Assembly: GCA_013398615.1 (NCBI GenBank)
Contig: VZSR01000680.1
Span: forward strand, 1,471,852-1,535,851
Reading direction: 5' to 3'
From: Brachypodius melanocephalos
Lineage: Eukaryota; Chordata; Aves; Passeriformes; Pycnonotidae
DNA: 64,000 nucleotides
Part shown: positions 1-12,964 of the stretch, one piece after another
Position numbering within the stretch: the first letter of the stretch is position 1
Layout: each line of letters starts with the position of its first letter
Notes under the pieces: model-generated
What the model saw: the letters and a program-made list of their open reading frames with translations, nothing else
Databases searched by the model: none
Told to the model about the DNA's origin: nothing
Made by a program: the position numbers and the translations under genes

Positions 1-479
1 GCAAATGGAGGAATCTACTAATACAATCTAAAAATTGCAAGATTCATTAGAAAGAAGATGTTAAAAGCTCAGCTTACAAAAGAAATGTTAATTCCACCTC
101 ATATGCAGCCTCTAAATGTGATGCTATATGTTTGATAACATGAAAGAAAATATCTGAATCTTGTATACACCCTTCACAAGAAATCCAGCTACAGCCATGG
201 GGTGCCTAGATTATTATGAGACCTCCAAGTCTCACATTTTGTGACAGTGGAAGGTTTGAATGGTGCAAACCAAATTTGTCAGGGCACTCTCTGGCAGGGA
301 AATTACCCTGATTGCAGAGATTGAGGGGAGAGATGAACAGCTGGCAGAACCATAAACACAAATAAAGTAATTGCATATGCACATAATGCATATCCAGAAG
401 AACGGTTTAGATTTGGCCCCCGTGACTTAACCATATTGTAGCTCACTTATTAAAAATTAAAAATAATAAAAAAAATCAC
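1..479. other. PHF21B intron, 5' part (runs off the window)
   Basis: AT-rich sequence following the GTGATT donor of the 480-602 exon in gene orientation. I saw no part of the next expected exon (KIAFMVALG block) here, so it lies outside the window. Confidence 0.8.
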
Positions 480-602
480 CTCTGGATTTTCCTCCTTTTT
501 CTTTTTGGTAGCAGGCAGTCCCTGAGCTGACTCTTCAGGAGGTTTCTTTGTCTCCACTTTACTTTCTGTCTGGGTTTGGACTTGAGGTTGAATAATGATA
601 AC
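480..602 (-). CDS. PHF21B: PHF21B coding exon, 41 codons (VIIIQPQVQTQ to KKKKEENPE)
   Basis: Read on the minus strand, the exon starts after a TTTTAG acceptor and ends at a GTGATT donor. It encodes VIIIQPQVQTQ, then a Glu/Lys/Pro-rich stretch, then a basic run ATKKKKEENPE. Start and end are both phase 0 and the length is exactly 41 codons. From memory, VIIIQPQVQTQ and ATKKKKE are characteristic of human PHF21B just before the conserved KIAFMVALGLV block, which must be encoded by the next exon beyond position 1. The KKKK cluster could act as a nuclear localisation signal (inference). Compared with the human sequence I recall, a short DRPPTQ-like segment before ENPE is absent, so the end resembles PHF21A (REENPQ). 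The GTGATT donor is weaker than the other two. Confidence 0.93.
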
Positions 603-2591
603 CTAAAAGACATTGTACAAATAAGAGAATTCACTGTATGAAACTGGATTTTTCTGCATGAAGCCTTTGAGTCCCCTTTGAAGGGTTCCTGGATACCCTA
701 CAAACAAGAAATGGAAGTCACATGTCAAAAGCATAAAACAACAGGTTACCTAGGTTAAGGTCCTAAATCCGTACTTAAGTTTCTAAAAATTAATGCTTAA
801 TGGTGCATTATAAACCTGCTGCAGCCTAAGTCAGTGGATCAGTGCCTGTGAAAATTAGGACACTTTCTATTTAGAGGACTTGTGAAGGTGGCTGAGGAGC
901 CATACTTTAGCACTTGTAGTGTTAGTGATTTTAAGGGCTTTCCTTGGATTTTATTTTGTGTCCAAGTAGAAGAGACGGGATTACTAAACTTTCAAAGCCA
1001 GTTTGATCTCAGTTGTTCCAGTGTTATTTCAGAGTAAGTACATCGGGATGGGAAAGAAGGCAATCCTTATACAACTGAGATCAGACCTCAGCCTTCCAAA
1101 AGCAGTGGATGTCCAGTTTTCTGTAAACAAACTATATGTGTTTTAAATTAAAATTAGGCCTTGTTTAGAACCTGTAGGAATTAGGACACAGATCTCACTC
1201 CCACATTTACACGATTTACAGATTTACACGATGTAGGTCACATTATCTAGAAGCTATTAAATTAAAAGGAACGGATTTCTGCCCACAAAACTACACATAT
1301 GGCTTCATATCTATCATCAAAAGGACTGTGGAAGCTTCCAAAGGACTTCCCAAGGACTATGGCCTTCTAGATAAAGATTACTAGATTCAAACAGGCCTTT
1401 TCCATCTACTTCATTGCTAATTTTCAATCAATGTCATTTAAGTGTTAAATATGTTATCTCAGTCACTCTAGAAGATTCAAGAACATAAAAAGGGATGGTT
1501 TTCTGAGCCAGCAGCCATTTTAAGTAAGAGAAAAATGATTTATGTCAAAGAAACGGGGAAGAGATATCTGCTTTTATTTGCCTCAAAAGCCATCCTACAT
1601 CCTATATATTTTTTTAGCGCTGTATGAGAATCTATGCTGCCAACAAGACCAAAAGTAGCAGAATCCCAGTAAATTACAGTGAATGTCTGCTGGATACATT
1701 AGCAGCCTGTCTCTGGTATACGAGTGGTGAAGTTCTTGCATTCCAATGCTGAAAAGCAGTACTAAGGTGAAACAAGTAATTCATAACTTGAATTTTTTCT
1801 TTCTACTTTTTCATCTCCTGGTCAGTTCTGAAACCCTGAGCTCTCATTTCACTTGGTCTTCCCCTGGAAGAGCAGTAGGGAATCTCTGATTATTTTATGT
1901 ACTCCCTGGGGTCAGCCAACAAATCTAGTATCACTGTATCACTGAAGAGGGAGTCCATAGGAATCTGAGCCTGCCAGAATTCAGGGATTTTATTAGTAAG
2001 GACTGGCTTAAGGAAAGAGAAGGTCATATGGTCCTGTTAATGTCAGTCTATGTTGTTATGTATTAGGAACGGCGCTAATAGTGACACAAGACTCTTCTTT
2101 GCTCTCCCAATGCAAAAAGAGCAGTCTTTATTTTTGACCATCCTTTTTTATAGACAGAAGAATGAGACAGGATTGGCTAGTCAGAAACACCTCTCGACCA
2201 TTTTTAACAAGTAAACAACAAGTCAGAAAAACAGCACCTGCTGTTGAAGGTTTTTCACCTTCCAAAGATTGTTTTTGGTTCCTCCTTGCAATTTCTCAGG
2301 CCAGTGGGAGAGAATTACGTGCCTTGATGTCACACAGACTCAGACTCTGCTGTTCCTGCCTGATCTCTTGCTGTCAGTACTCACAACCCTACGTAAGAAC
2401 GCGTTTTGTTCCTGGTAAAAATCAGGCTTGTGCACAGATAAAATCTACCAGCCTCGAGGTGTCCCTGTAACAATGTTATGACTGTTTCCTTCGAGAAGAA
2501 CCCTGGCAGCACCGCACAGGCCGTGCCCTCCCAGGGCAGTATTGCACCCACACCCGCGGCAGGGTCCCCGCGCGTGCCCCCAGGAGCTCAC
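603..2591. other. PHF21B intron, about 2.0 kb
   Basis: Lies between two secure exons. It holds the probable solo LTR at 2059-2472. The rest is ordinary AT-rich intron with no coding segment that I recognise. Confidence 0.88.
2059..2472 (-). mobile_element. Probable endogenous retroviral solo LTR
   Basis: A stretch of about 414 bp has the signs of a long terminal repeat read on the minus strand. It starts TGTTACAGGG and ends AATACA. It contains a TATA-like box (minus-strand TATAAAAAA, plus positions 2144-2152) and an AATAAA polyadenylation signal (plus 2127-2132) near the 3' end. The flanks carry a short direct repeat, TGTTA at 2054-2058 and again at 2474-2478, which fits a 5-6 bp target-site duplication. 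No retroviral coding sequence adjoins it, so it is a solo LTR. The family is not assigned. It lies in the same sense as PHF21B. Confidence 0.72.
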
Positions 2592-2951
2592 CTTGCTGTC
2601 GGCGCTGATGAGGAGCGGCTGCACTTTGATGCCGTCGTTGCCCACCGAGCCCGCTGCACTGGTGCTGATGGCAGCTGCATTGCTGGGCGAGGTGGAAATG
2701 ATGGCGTAGGCCACGCCAGCACCGCTCAGAGGGGACGAGAGGGCGGCAGGCTCGGTGACACCCGCTGGGTGGCTGCTGCTGCTGCTGTGCGTCTGTCCAT
2801 GGCTGACGGTGTTGTTGGCGGTAGGGAGGGCGGGGCTGGGGTTTTTGATGCTCACTATGGTGGCCTTCTGGAAGGTGGGAGGCTGCTTGGAAGGTTGGTC
2901 TCTGCACGGGGTGATTGGGAGGCTGTCTGGAATCAGGGTCTTTGGCCTAAC
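2592..2951 (-). CDS. PHF21B: PHF21B coding exon, 120 codons (VRPKTLIPDSLP to LLISADSK)
   Basis: This is the largest exon in the window. On the minus strand it follows a TTGTTCATAG acceptor and ends at a GTGAGC donor, both phase 0, giving exactly 120 codons. It opens with VRPKTLIPDSLP, continues through KQPPTFQKATIVSIKNPSPA, LPTANNTVSH and GVAYAIISTSPSNAAA, and ends IKVQPLLISADSK. These blocks match human PHF21B as I remember it almost residue for residue. The low-complexity Ser/Ala/Pro composition is normal for the disordered middle of this family. A short run of five serines, encoded by AGC repeats near 2771-2788, sits where the human protein has a different Pro/Gln-rich segment. Frames overlapping this exon on either strand are shadows. 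Confidence 0.96.
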
Positions 2952-5900
2952 CTATGAACAAAAAGTCAGGTGTTATTATATCTGAACAAACACTGCACAC
3001 GTGCATTCTAATCTCTAATTGCATTAACCACGGAGCAGGAGCATCTAGAAAAACAGAATGTAGAAACTGCAAGAAGCCAACCACTCACTTACTTGTAGAT
3101 ACATCCCCAGCACTTCTCAACTGGGTCATTTTGAAGTTCTTAACTCACTGCAGTGCTAAACAATAAGTGAAAAGAAAGTCAAATCCTTATTTTGATTAGC
3201 ACACTTCTATACAAATGCTAGTCGTGTCACATCCTCTTCTCAGTAGGGATGTGTAAGCCAAAGCCTTTGCAAGGAATGAAAACCCTAGAGGCAAAAATTT
3301 CCTGTTCTGAAGGATGCAGCATTTTGCTATAAATTAAGGAGAGGGAGCTGAATTAAGGGAGTTATGGAAATTAAGGGAATTCATTTTGCTGTGAATTAAG
3401 GGAATTGTGGGAAAGCATTTACAGGGACAGTAAAGCTATCTAAAATGCTTTTATACTGGTGGATTGGTCAATGAACATCCTCACATGTTTAAGACATGCC
3501 ATGTCAAATGGAGAGGAAATCAGTCACACAATCACTTAGCTCACAAAATATAAATAAAATAAAGGGAGGAATGCAAGAAACCCACAACCACCAAACATCA
3601 TATTTTGTTGCAGTAATTAAAAAGCTAATTTGCAGCTGTGGGTGGATGCAGGAGGAACTTCCATGAATGGAAGAGGACACTTTGCCCAACTTTGCAGCAG
3701 CTGGGGCTGTACGCAGACCCGTGAATGATAGCTGCAATCAAGTGTTTTCAGCTATTGTGATGTGTTTCCAGTGGTGTAATTAATGTCACCCTGTCAACGT
3801 GGCTCTGCCTTAACAACATGTTAAGTACAGTTGCAGGATTGAAAAATAAATAATTTAAACTGCTTCACATGGAGTTAACTTCACTCCCAGCTTATTCGTT
3901 AACACAGCCAGATAAAACAGCCAGCTCCCTCTGTGCTTATTTAGTCCTGTCACTTCTGGCACCTTCCATACTGTGAAACAAAATGACAAGCTCTGAGAGA
4001 CAGACATGGGAAACAGCTGCCTGTGTCACCACGCTGGAGCCTACAGGAGCCCTTCAAACGGTGCCAACTTCAATCTTGAGCCTAAGTAAGCAATTTAGTG
4101 AAAACACAGGGATTTACTGGTGTGCAGAAAACCATCTCTCAAGGCTGGCCTATGGTGTCAAGAAGGAACCATACCCTTTTGTCCCCACAGCAAATATTAA
4201 GTGCAGCAACACACAAGTTGCAAGCTCTTAGTGTCTGGGTAACTTGTCCCTCAAATGTCCATAGGACCCCAACACCTGTGAGCAGTGCAAAACTGGTACC
4301 AGAGGCACAGTCCTGCTCGGGACATTCACATTTCCAGCAGCTATGGGAGATGGAAAGGTAAAGAGGTGGTTTGCCCAAGGTCCTGCAGACTGGTGCAGAG
4401 CCAGGAAGGCACTGTGTTCAGCTCACATCTTTGGGGTGACCCTGGAAAGCCTCAGAGACCTGCTGTGAAACGATGCAAAACCACACAGAACTCCAATGGA
4501 CCACAGTCAAAACACCCTGACGGTAACTGAAGGGTTCTTTGCTCTTTTTCTTTATACAGTCACTTTGTGTAATGATTATCTGGCTGGCTCAGTTCAGATA
4601 CCAGACAAATACCTTGATCAAGTAGTTTAAGGGAGGACTCTGTAATTAGCTTCATATCCATGATTAGTTCATGATCTTATTTTCAAAAGTAGTGCACAAA
4701 GCATTGGTTTAAATCCATCAGTTCAGGAGTTTTTCTAGCCAAAAATTGTCATGTAGTCTACCAAGATCTACTGTATCTGTCACTCTTAATTGCACTTTTA
4801 TGTTTAATCAAAAGCCTAATTAAAACTAAATGCCTACATATATTCCAGCTATATAATTATCTTTTCTACTGCATGATGTAATACCTCAGTGAATCCTACA
4901 CACAAGCTGTGGATGAACACGTATTACTTCACTCTAAAATAAGCTCTTCCTGCACAGATAAACAAACAAACTAATTTTCCAAAATATTAAATTCTTTATA
5001 AAGTGCTGCATAGTGAAATTATCTGATAGGACTTCCCAAACTGGTACAGCACAGAGCATAAGCTGGGCACTTTCTGCCACCGTGTGATACAGAAGAGGAA
5101 TAGCTGTTTTCATGGGCTAAGCCTCTGCAAACTCCCTGCCAACTTTACCTAACCTTGAGAGACCACATTTATTTGCAATTACAGAACAATAAAAAGGGCT
5201 GACTACAGAAACAAACGTTTCAGGTGCTCCTGAGTTAAAGTTACAACAATTTAAAGTGAAAATAACATATATTTCTGCAAGTGTGAATCCAAACCAGAAA
5301 GCAAATGTAGAAGCCTCTTGTGCTCCAACACCTATGAATGTTCCCCTCAGAATATAAACACTGAGTGTAAACATTTAATAAACAGCTATAGGAAAGACCT
5401 TTGGCTGTCACCTAAAACCACAAAGTGCTACAGTTATTTGTGAAGATAAATGGTGTCAGCCAGGAAGAGAAAAAATAAGAAGGGAAAAGGTAGCATAAAT
5501 TCCTTTCCCTCATGGCAAAACCATAGCTTAAATTTGGGGGATGAAAGAAGGACTAAAGTTTGGAAGCTGGCAATCATTGAAGAAGAGGTGGAATAAAACT
5601 AGGGCAGGACAGACTGCACTGCACACACACAGTATCAAAAAGTAATTTTCTACTGAAAGTAGCACGGGTGGGATGACACCAGTCCTTGTCACAAGAGTTA
5701 CAGAAATAAAAGGCACCAAAGTTGAACAAAGGAGAAGAGAAAGAAAAAGAGACAGCATGTATGTTACCAAAAGAATACTTCAACTGCTGGCAAGTGTTCC
5801 AAGTAACAATTCTCCCCTAGCTCAACCTTTCTTTCCCCAAGTATCTTTCATTTAACTTCTGACAGCTGTCAAAACAGAATGTGATCCTACCAGGGCTCAA

Positions 5901-8900
5901 AATGCAGAAGAGAGAGCTGCTCCTTGAATATAATGATTTTGTAAACCTGTGTTGTTCTTGAGTTTCCTCCATAGCCACAATAACAGAAATATTTCATTTC
6001 CTGTGGCAATGTTCGGACTGGTACTTCTCAGATAGCTGCAGGTGAGCACATTTTTCAAGGAGATATTCTCAAATCTGAGCATTCACTAGGTGGGGGCTGT
6101 CTGCTTTTCAGACATGGAAATAAGAGAGAGCCCAATCCTATGAGATGTACAGAGTGCTCTGTTGTTCAACAACCTCTAATTTATTTTAAAGAGCTTCAGA
6201 TCAGAAAGAATCAGCTCCTGTAACTAACGTGACTTCTTGTATATCCATATCATTAAGCTCCATCCAGATGTCCCTACATGAAGCTCAAAGGCTTCCATTT
6301 CACCAAAACGTCATTTAAGCTCTCAAGAGCACAAATTGCTGAATACTGCAGAGGTTAAAGAACTGCTGGGTGGTGGAGGTGGGAGAGCCTGATGTGTGTC
6401 ACCACTGACAAAGGAAAATGTGATTGTGGGCAATCTGTTTCCTGAGGTACATCCCAACAGCTTGAGCCACTCACCTCCTGTGGTAAAGAAAAAACTAAGG
6501 AAAGAAAGAAAACCTCTTACTAAAGGAGTCCTCAAGATCCAACCCAAACGAGTATGGGGAAAAAGGAGAAGAAATTCACACAGTTCCTCAAATCTCTGTG
6601 GGCAATCCCATGTAGTCCTAAAGAACAGGATTTAATTAGAAGAGTTACATCTGTGAAAATCTGCAGGTGTTATGAGAATTGATAAGGGCATTTCTGGTAA
6701 AGGTGTTCTCCTTCAGGCCTAGGAAAGAAGGGAAGTTAACACAATTACAAACCCAAAAGGGATCACTGTGATCCTCCAGCTCACAGGCTGGCCATACGAT
6801 TCTTCCCAGAAACTGAAGACTGATTTTAAAAGAAAGTAATAAAGACTTCTTAATGATGAGCTCCAGTAAATTGTTAAAACGTTTTTTCTATGCTCATGGC
6901 TGGCATTTTATTACAAGGTTGAATTTGCCTAATTCAGCTTCCAGTCCCTGGATCTTGCTGTAGCTTTGTCAGGAACACTGAGGAGCCCTCCCCTTCCCCT
7001 GTCTCAGCTATCAGCTGGATCATGCTCAGCATCCATCAACCCTTCATACCAGCAGGGCTGATCTGTATGAAAATAGGTTTTTCAGCTCAACACAGTATCA
7101 CATTGGCTTTGAGAGAAAAAACATTATTCACACTTTATTTTCACTTCACTCTCGTAATCAGAGCTTAAAAACAAAAACTCAAAATGGATTTGGCACAATT
7201 CATATGTCACAGAGGGAAAGTGCTGGGAGCAGCAGCCAGAGCTTTCATTCTTGAAAACTTCAGAGGATTACACAGAAAACATTAGCAATGGCTGATGAAA
7301 TGAGTGCAATATGGGGTAATCATATCCTTCACCAGAATGAACAGATGCACACTGACTTCAGTAAACCTGTGTCTATTTATGCCAGCTGAGGACCGACTCC
7401 CTGCCTCTTCTTCTTTAATCAGTAAAAACTATGCAAAAAAAAAAATCTGCTTAACTTTACAGCAATGCCACTCCCTAAAATCCAGGTTATTCCACTCAAC
7501 CAAATACAAGTATTTGCATCTTGGTTAATTTTTAGTTCCTTTCCTGTTAAGCTCCTATTATCCTCAGCCTGGTCTAAGACCACTGTCAAAATAATCATAG
7601 TTTATTTTCTTTCCACAGGGAAGATTTCTTTCTTTTCTTCCTTCCCCTTGATGGGGCTTTACAAAAAAAGTTACTCTTTTTTTTCTACTCTTAGAAAGTC
7701 CAGGCAAGACGACCCAGAATCAGTGAATCCCATGTTCACATACAACATAACCCTCTCTTTAGCATATCCTTTTAGCACATTTATTAAAGGCTACATGTTT
7801 AGCCAGGCCTCTGCAAATCTTTTGTAAAAAGTAATTTTGCTTGTTTTCTGCATGCATACAGTGAATATTAAATACTGTTGCTCGGTTGCTTACCACACTG
7901 ATTAAGTTACCTTCAATTAGATTCTCTCTCTACTCCTCCATTAGCATGCCAACACATTCCCCTGGAAGCACTGGGAGTTATGTACCAGAGAGTTTCACAA
8001 CATTCCTTTAGGTTATTATAGTCCTTTCCCCTCTGATATTGTAAAAACAACTTTACCCAGTTCCATTATTCCTTTCTCAAACAATAAAGTATTCTTGTCT
8101 CCACTGCACAATCCTGTATAACTTTTTATACAAATATGTATGCCTGTGAGCTTCTTTCCTATTTTCCTGAAAGACTGACTTGCATCTAGTAATGTTTTTC
8201 CACTTTTTAATGGCTATATACAGTTTTAACACATTACACTTAAAAATCAGGGGTTTTTTAGACTCATGATGCAAACAGAAAGAGACTTTACTATAGACCA
8301 CCCTGTTTCTTCTACAGTACAAAGTGGCATCCCAAAACTTATTTCTATCTATAGGAGTTGTTTTCCTTTCAAGAACTCTTCCAGAAGCCCCACCACTGAG
8401 GAAGCCAGGAGCAGTGCCTGGCTTTGGTACACATGTGAAGAGAAGCAGCAGCTACCAGTAGAAATGTGTTCATGAGAGCTGTGACATGAAATTTTAAAAT
8501 GGGGCTGTGTTTTTAACATTTGGGAACATGTGGAGACTCTGGCTGGGCTCACATGGTACCCAGTGAAGAATAAACCCACACTAAGGTAACAGAGCTTGTC
8601 CCAAGGCAGCCCAGTGAGCACATTGAGACTCCACTGAATTACACATGTTAAAGTCACTGCAGAAGATAAAAACTAAGCAGTATCTGGCAGCAGAACCTGG
8701 CAGAGTTGATTGAAACACCCGTGTTTCACCTAAGGCCCTGTGAGTACCTGTTTGTTTTCACCACTAACCTACGATCCCTCAATGCAGGCACTGCTCTGCT
8801 CTAAGCAGCAGTGCCATGAGCAAAGCAATCCCAAACCCTTCATCCAGCACTGGACAGATAGGTCAGGGACACAGCATTGTGATCTGATTTAGCTGCCATT

Positions 8901-11900
8901 CAAAATGTCACAGTCTCTGCATTAATTTGAATGAGGATTGGAATAAGCCCAAATTACTGACAACAAAATAGGAGGTTTCTTTTAGTATCTTTACCTTTTC
9001 ATTGAAATCTTCCTGTTGAAGAACAGAAAATAACATTTCACATGTACCTCTAGGCGGCTACGGTGCAACTTGTAAACCAGTTCAAAATAGACAGAATATT
9101 TGCTCTGCAGCTGGAAATTGGAACTCCACCTGACAGAATGCCACCCCCTCCTTAGAGCAGATGGTGCCATAAAGAAGAGGAATAGCTCAGGAGTACCACA
9201 GTGTTTAAGTAGAGGACCTCTAGGATTTTCTTCTTCGAGTGCAGTGGAGAGTCTGCAGTTTCAAAGCATCTCACTCAGGTGGAAACCTCAAAGACCAAAG
9301 TAAGATGAGAAAGACTCTGGAATTAGCTTCTCAAACATCACAGCTCACTTATTTGATGAAAGCAAAAATAACTTCATATTCTGGGGGGAAAAAAAAAATA
9401 AGAACAAATGTCTGCCAAAGAAGATCATTTTGGCAAATAATGAATGCCTGAAAAATATTGTTTGTATTGTGCAAAGAACTTGTAAGTAATGTTTGTTTGC
9501 TCACCACTTAATTAGTGGTTCTAAGTGATGGAATTTTGCTGCCATTTGTGAATGTGCAAATTTAGAAACTTCTTTCCCCAGATGGAAAAGCTCCCAGGGG
9601 GTCATATCATAAACCCATTCAAATGAACAAAACAAATGACAAGTATCTGTACAAATGTGGAAAATGAGGGAGCTGTGTGCATTATTTTATGTAACTCTTG
9701 TTAAATGCCTCGGTTTACTTGTGTGGCATGGTTTTGCTTGACTGCATAGGGGTAAAACAAAAGAGGCTGTCAAGGTGAGGAGCATAAAAGTGTCAAATAC
9801 ATCAAACCCCTGTAGACATGATGAGGACCCTCAAAATAGAGGAGTCCCCTCTTTCTGTCCAGCCAGCCTGGTAATGTTTATGCCTACCTGTAAACCTAAA
9901 GGGAATCTGAAATCCCAAAGAAATAATGAGACTGGCCAGAATGAGAAATGCCAGAGAGCAGTTGGTTTGCTGTCAGGAATGCAGACACTGACTTGGATTT
10001 TCCCCAGCTATCTACATGCACCTGAGACAGAAGTGCAATCTGTCCACCTTAGAGGAAAGCCACTCCCAGAGGATGATTCACATATAAATAGGCTCCTAAA
10101 ATGTCAGAAATCCCAAAAAGGCTCAACCCAGGCCTTCCTCTTCTCCACAGACCTGCAGAGAAGCAGCCAATGCAGCCCAAAAGGTTGGGTGAGTGCAGCT
10201 GTATCTGCCACTGCACTTGCACAAGCTGCAACCTGCTTGAGTAAACTCACACAGCTGCCAGAGCACAGCAGCCTTTGCTGCTCTGGTTTCACCACTGGCA
10301 CAACAAGACCTGGCAGAGATGGAGATCAGGGAAGGTCCCATCCCTTCCAAACAAGATTGAGCCATAGATAACATCCAAGTCAGACACAGCACTGCTTTCA
10401 TTCCCTGTGAGACACTCTGAATTCCTGCTAGAGGAGGGATGAATATGGTTCTGCTGTCCCAGCAATTTGCTGCTACATGGGCAAACAAAGTAAAGGTTTT
10501 AGCAGATGCCAAACCCAGCTGGACTCAACTCATTGGTATGCTTGGGAGATGAGGATTTGCACCTCCAAAAGTCAGTGCCAGAATGGCAGGATTGTGCCAG
10601 TAACTCAGAGCAAGGTGTGGGGCCTTGCCTGTCACCCACGGGGACAAAAGGAGGTTAGTGGCCAGCCTGGCCTGTGAGCAAGTCTGATGAAAAAATCTGA
10701 GGACATGGACTGTGACAGGATTAAATTCTGCATGATTTCCAGCTCCTACTGGAAGATAACATATGCCTCTTAATTTCCAGAATAATTAAACACTTGTTTC
10801 CACAACACTACAAGGAAGAAGAAAAAGATGGTTTTTACCTGCACAGTATTCACATCCAGTGGAATTTTTATATTTCCCTCTGAAGTTTCCAGTTTTCCTG
10901 GACCAGAGATACCATGCACTCACCATGCAGCTCTTACCAAGGACAGCCTTCATAGTGACACGGTGCTTACAGTGGCCTCCCAGGTCACCTGCATCCAGCT
11001 GTGCCTGGGGAACGACAGCTTTGCACCACTCTGGTCCATGGCTGAATTAAATCTTCTTTCATTAAATCAGGCTATTTAATTAGAAGCCAAACTTTCCACT
11101 TGGAGATGAAAATCTGGTATCTCTGAAGACTGAGCACAAAGGAGGGATGTTTGATGGACAGAGGGAGTTCCCTACCAGGAAACCATATGGAAATTTTAAA
11201 CTTCACTGTGAGCTTGGAGGGAGAGAGGAACATATGGACCATGAAGAAGCATAAATGAGGACTGCATGTAAATGGGACAAAGCTGTTGCTGAAGAAGCTG
11301 GCCTGTTGCAGGCCTGTGAAAAAGCCAGAAAAAACTCAGAGGATAAGACATACCCCTGATAACATGACAGCTGTCTACTTAATTTTTAGTTTTTTGGAAA
11401 TGAGATTGCTAGACAGTTATTGCTCATTCTATCTATATGAAATATTCACTAAACAGAGAACTTACTGAACTATGGCTCAGGGCAGCCAAGAAAGCACTGG
11501 TAGTTCATTAGCATTAAGTATGTTTTCATAAACAGCTCTGAAATGGAAGCTGTACCAGGAAGGGAGTGAAACAAAGTGGAATACAAACAAAAATATTGCC
11601 ATGACCTAAACAGCAAGACAGAAAGGATGTGTTCCTTTCGAAAAGCTGAGGAAATCAGCTTCCTTCACCTTTTTCAATTCTCCAAAACTGAACCCAGCAC
11701 TGAATGAATTTTTTTTTTTTAATTTAACAAAAGCATAGGGCATTGGTACTTCTCTAAGTGCAGCATTTGCAATGCCATCACCATTGCTGAAACACAACCT
11801 AAATGATAATTTAGGCCCTGTTACAGGTCTTTCAGCTGCTCTTGAACTTCATCTATTTTCAGGAGCAATCTGCTCATCTTTCACACCCCAAAATGGCAGA

Positions 11901-12871
11901 AATCAAAATGTTATTATGTTGTAAAAACAACTGAAAAGCAAAGTCTTGAACTTGATAAGAAAAACTATAACCTCGCTTTATGTTCACAACTCTGCCTTCC
12001 ACAAAATGTAATTTAAAGAGAGAATTCAATATGTTTGTATTGTAAATACTTCTTCCTCCAAGTAAATTTAGCTCACAGATCTTCTACTGGATTCTGCCAC
12101 TAAAAATAAATTAGAAAAAAATAAAGGAACAATAGGAAGAACATATATCATCAACGTCAGCACTTTTCTAGTGTTCACATATGAGAAATAGAGCCCTAAG
12201 GGCCACAGTGGGGGAAATATATTCATACTTAATAATCATTTATTTAAAGAGCAAACTATAGACTTGCAGCAAAACACTCATTGAAAATGACATCCAAAAA
12301 TTTTGAGAAAGAGAGTTGAAATGAGGAACGAAGTGCATAGTTATAGAAGCTGTGATGGGTGTTCAGAAAAGAAGACAGTTTGAAACATTTTGAAAACCAG
12401 TGAGTGCAAGTCTCCTCTCACTCTTACCCAGAGAATCTTTCCTCGGTCTGGCACCTGGGTTAGCTGGGCCAAAACATTGTATTGGGATAGACAAGGCAAA
12501 AAAGTCAGTGAAACACAACCTGGGGTTAAATTTTGAACAGGAAGGTTAATATTTCCACCAGTTCTTTTAATTACAGAATTACAGATTTTCACTTCTGTGA
12601 TTTGTGATTCAACTTTATAGCACAAAGTTACATTCCACCATACGTATTTTGTTCTTCCACAATGACTCTACATGACATTTTATAGCTTTTCATTGTGCTA
12701 TCAGTACACTCCCAGAAGAATTTTTATTTTTTTCATGGACTGAAGGAAAACATGACTCTGCAAAATCAGTGTGCTGATGCACCCAGGCCTGGGCACTAGA
12801 CAAGAGGAGAGAATATGCACAAAATGAGCAGAGAATATGCACAACCCCCTCTTTGAAACTGTATTTTGTAC
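2952..12871. other. PHF21B intron, about 9.9 kb
   Basis: No exon or recognisable transposable element stands out. It is AT-rich unique-looking sequence with short A or T runs. A degenerate cluster of AATTAAGG-type words lies near 3330-3405. An open frame of moderate length lies at 9874-10371 and is discussed in the findings; I do not call it a gene. Confidence 0.8.
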
Positions 12872-12964
12872 CTGAGGTAGCACTGCTGGTCCTTGTCCTG
12901 CCAACCTCTGCAAGGAGCTGACCTGAGGAACCTTAATGGGCACTGCAGTGATAGTTCCCAAAGT
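12872..12964 (-). CDS. PHF21B: PHF21B coding exon, 31 codons (TLGTITAVPIKVPQ to AVLPQ)
   Basis: On the minus strand this exon follows a pyrimidine-rich TTTTTCTTCCAACAG acceptor and ends at a GTACAA donor. It encodes TLGTITAVPIKVPQ followed by VSSLQRLAGQGPAVLPQ, exactly 31 codons, phase 0 at both ends. Human PHF21B has ALGTITAVP, then VSSLQRLAGQGAAVLPQV at this point, so identity is clear. The IKVPQ residues differ from the human PHF21B I recall but match PHF21A (PIKVPQ), suggesting the bird keeps an ancestral version. The next codon, Val, is the first codon of the exon at 2951. Confidence 0.95.

Noticed and set aside
2162..2470. 102-codon plus-strand frame
   Set aside because: It lies inside the solo LTR, antisense to it, and matches no retroviral protein.
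2445..2957. Several overlapping frames on both strands around 2.5-2.9 kb
   Set aside because: Shadows or read-throughs of the PHF21B exon 2592-2951. Only the frame with ISTSPSNAAA and LLISADSK is real, and the true edges are the splice sites.
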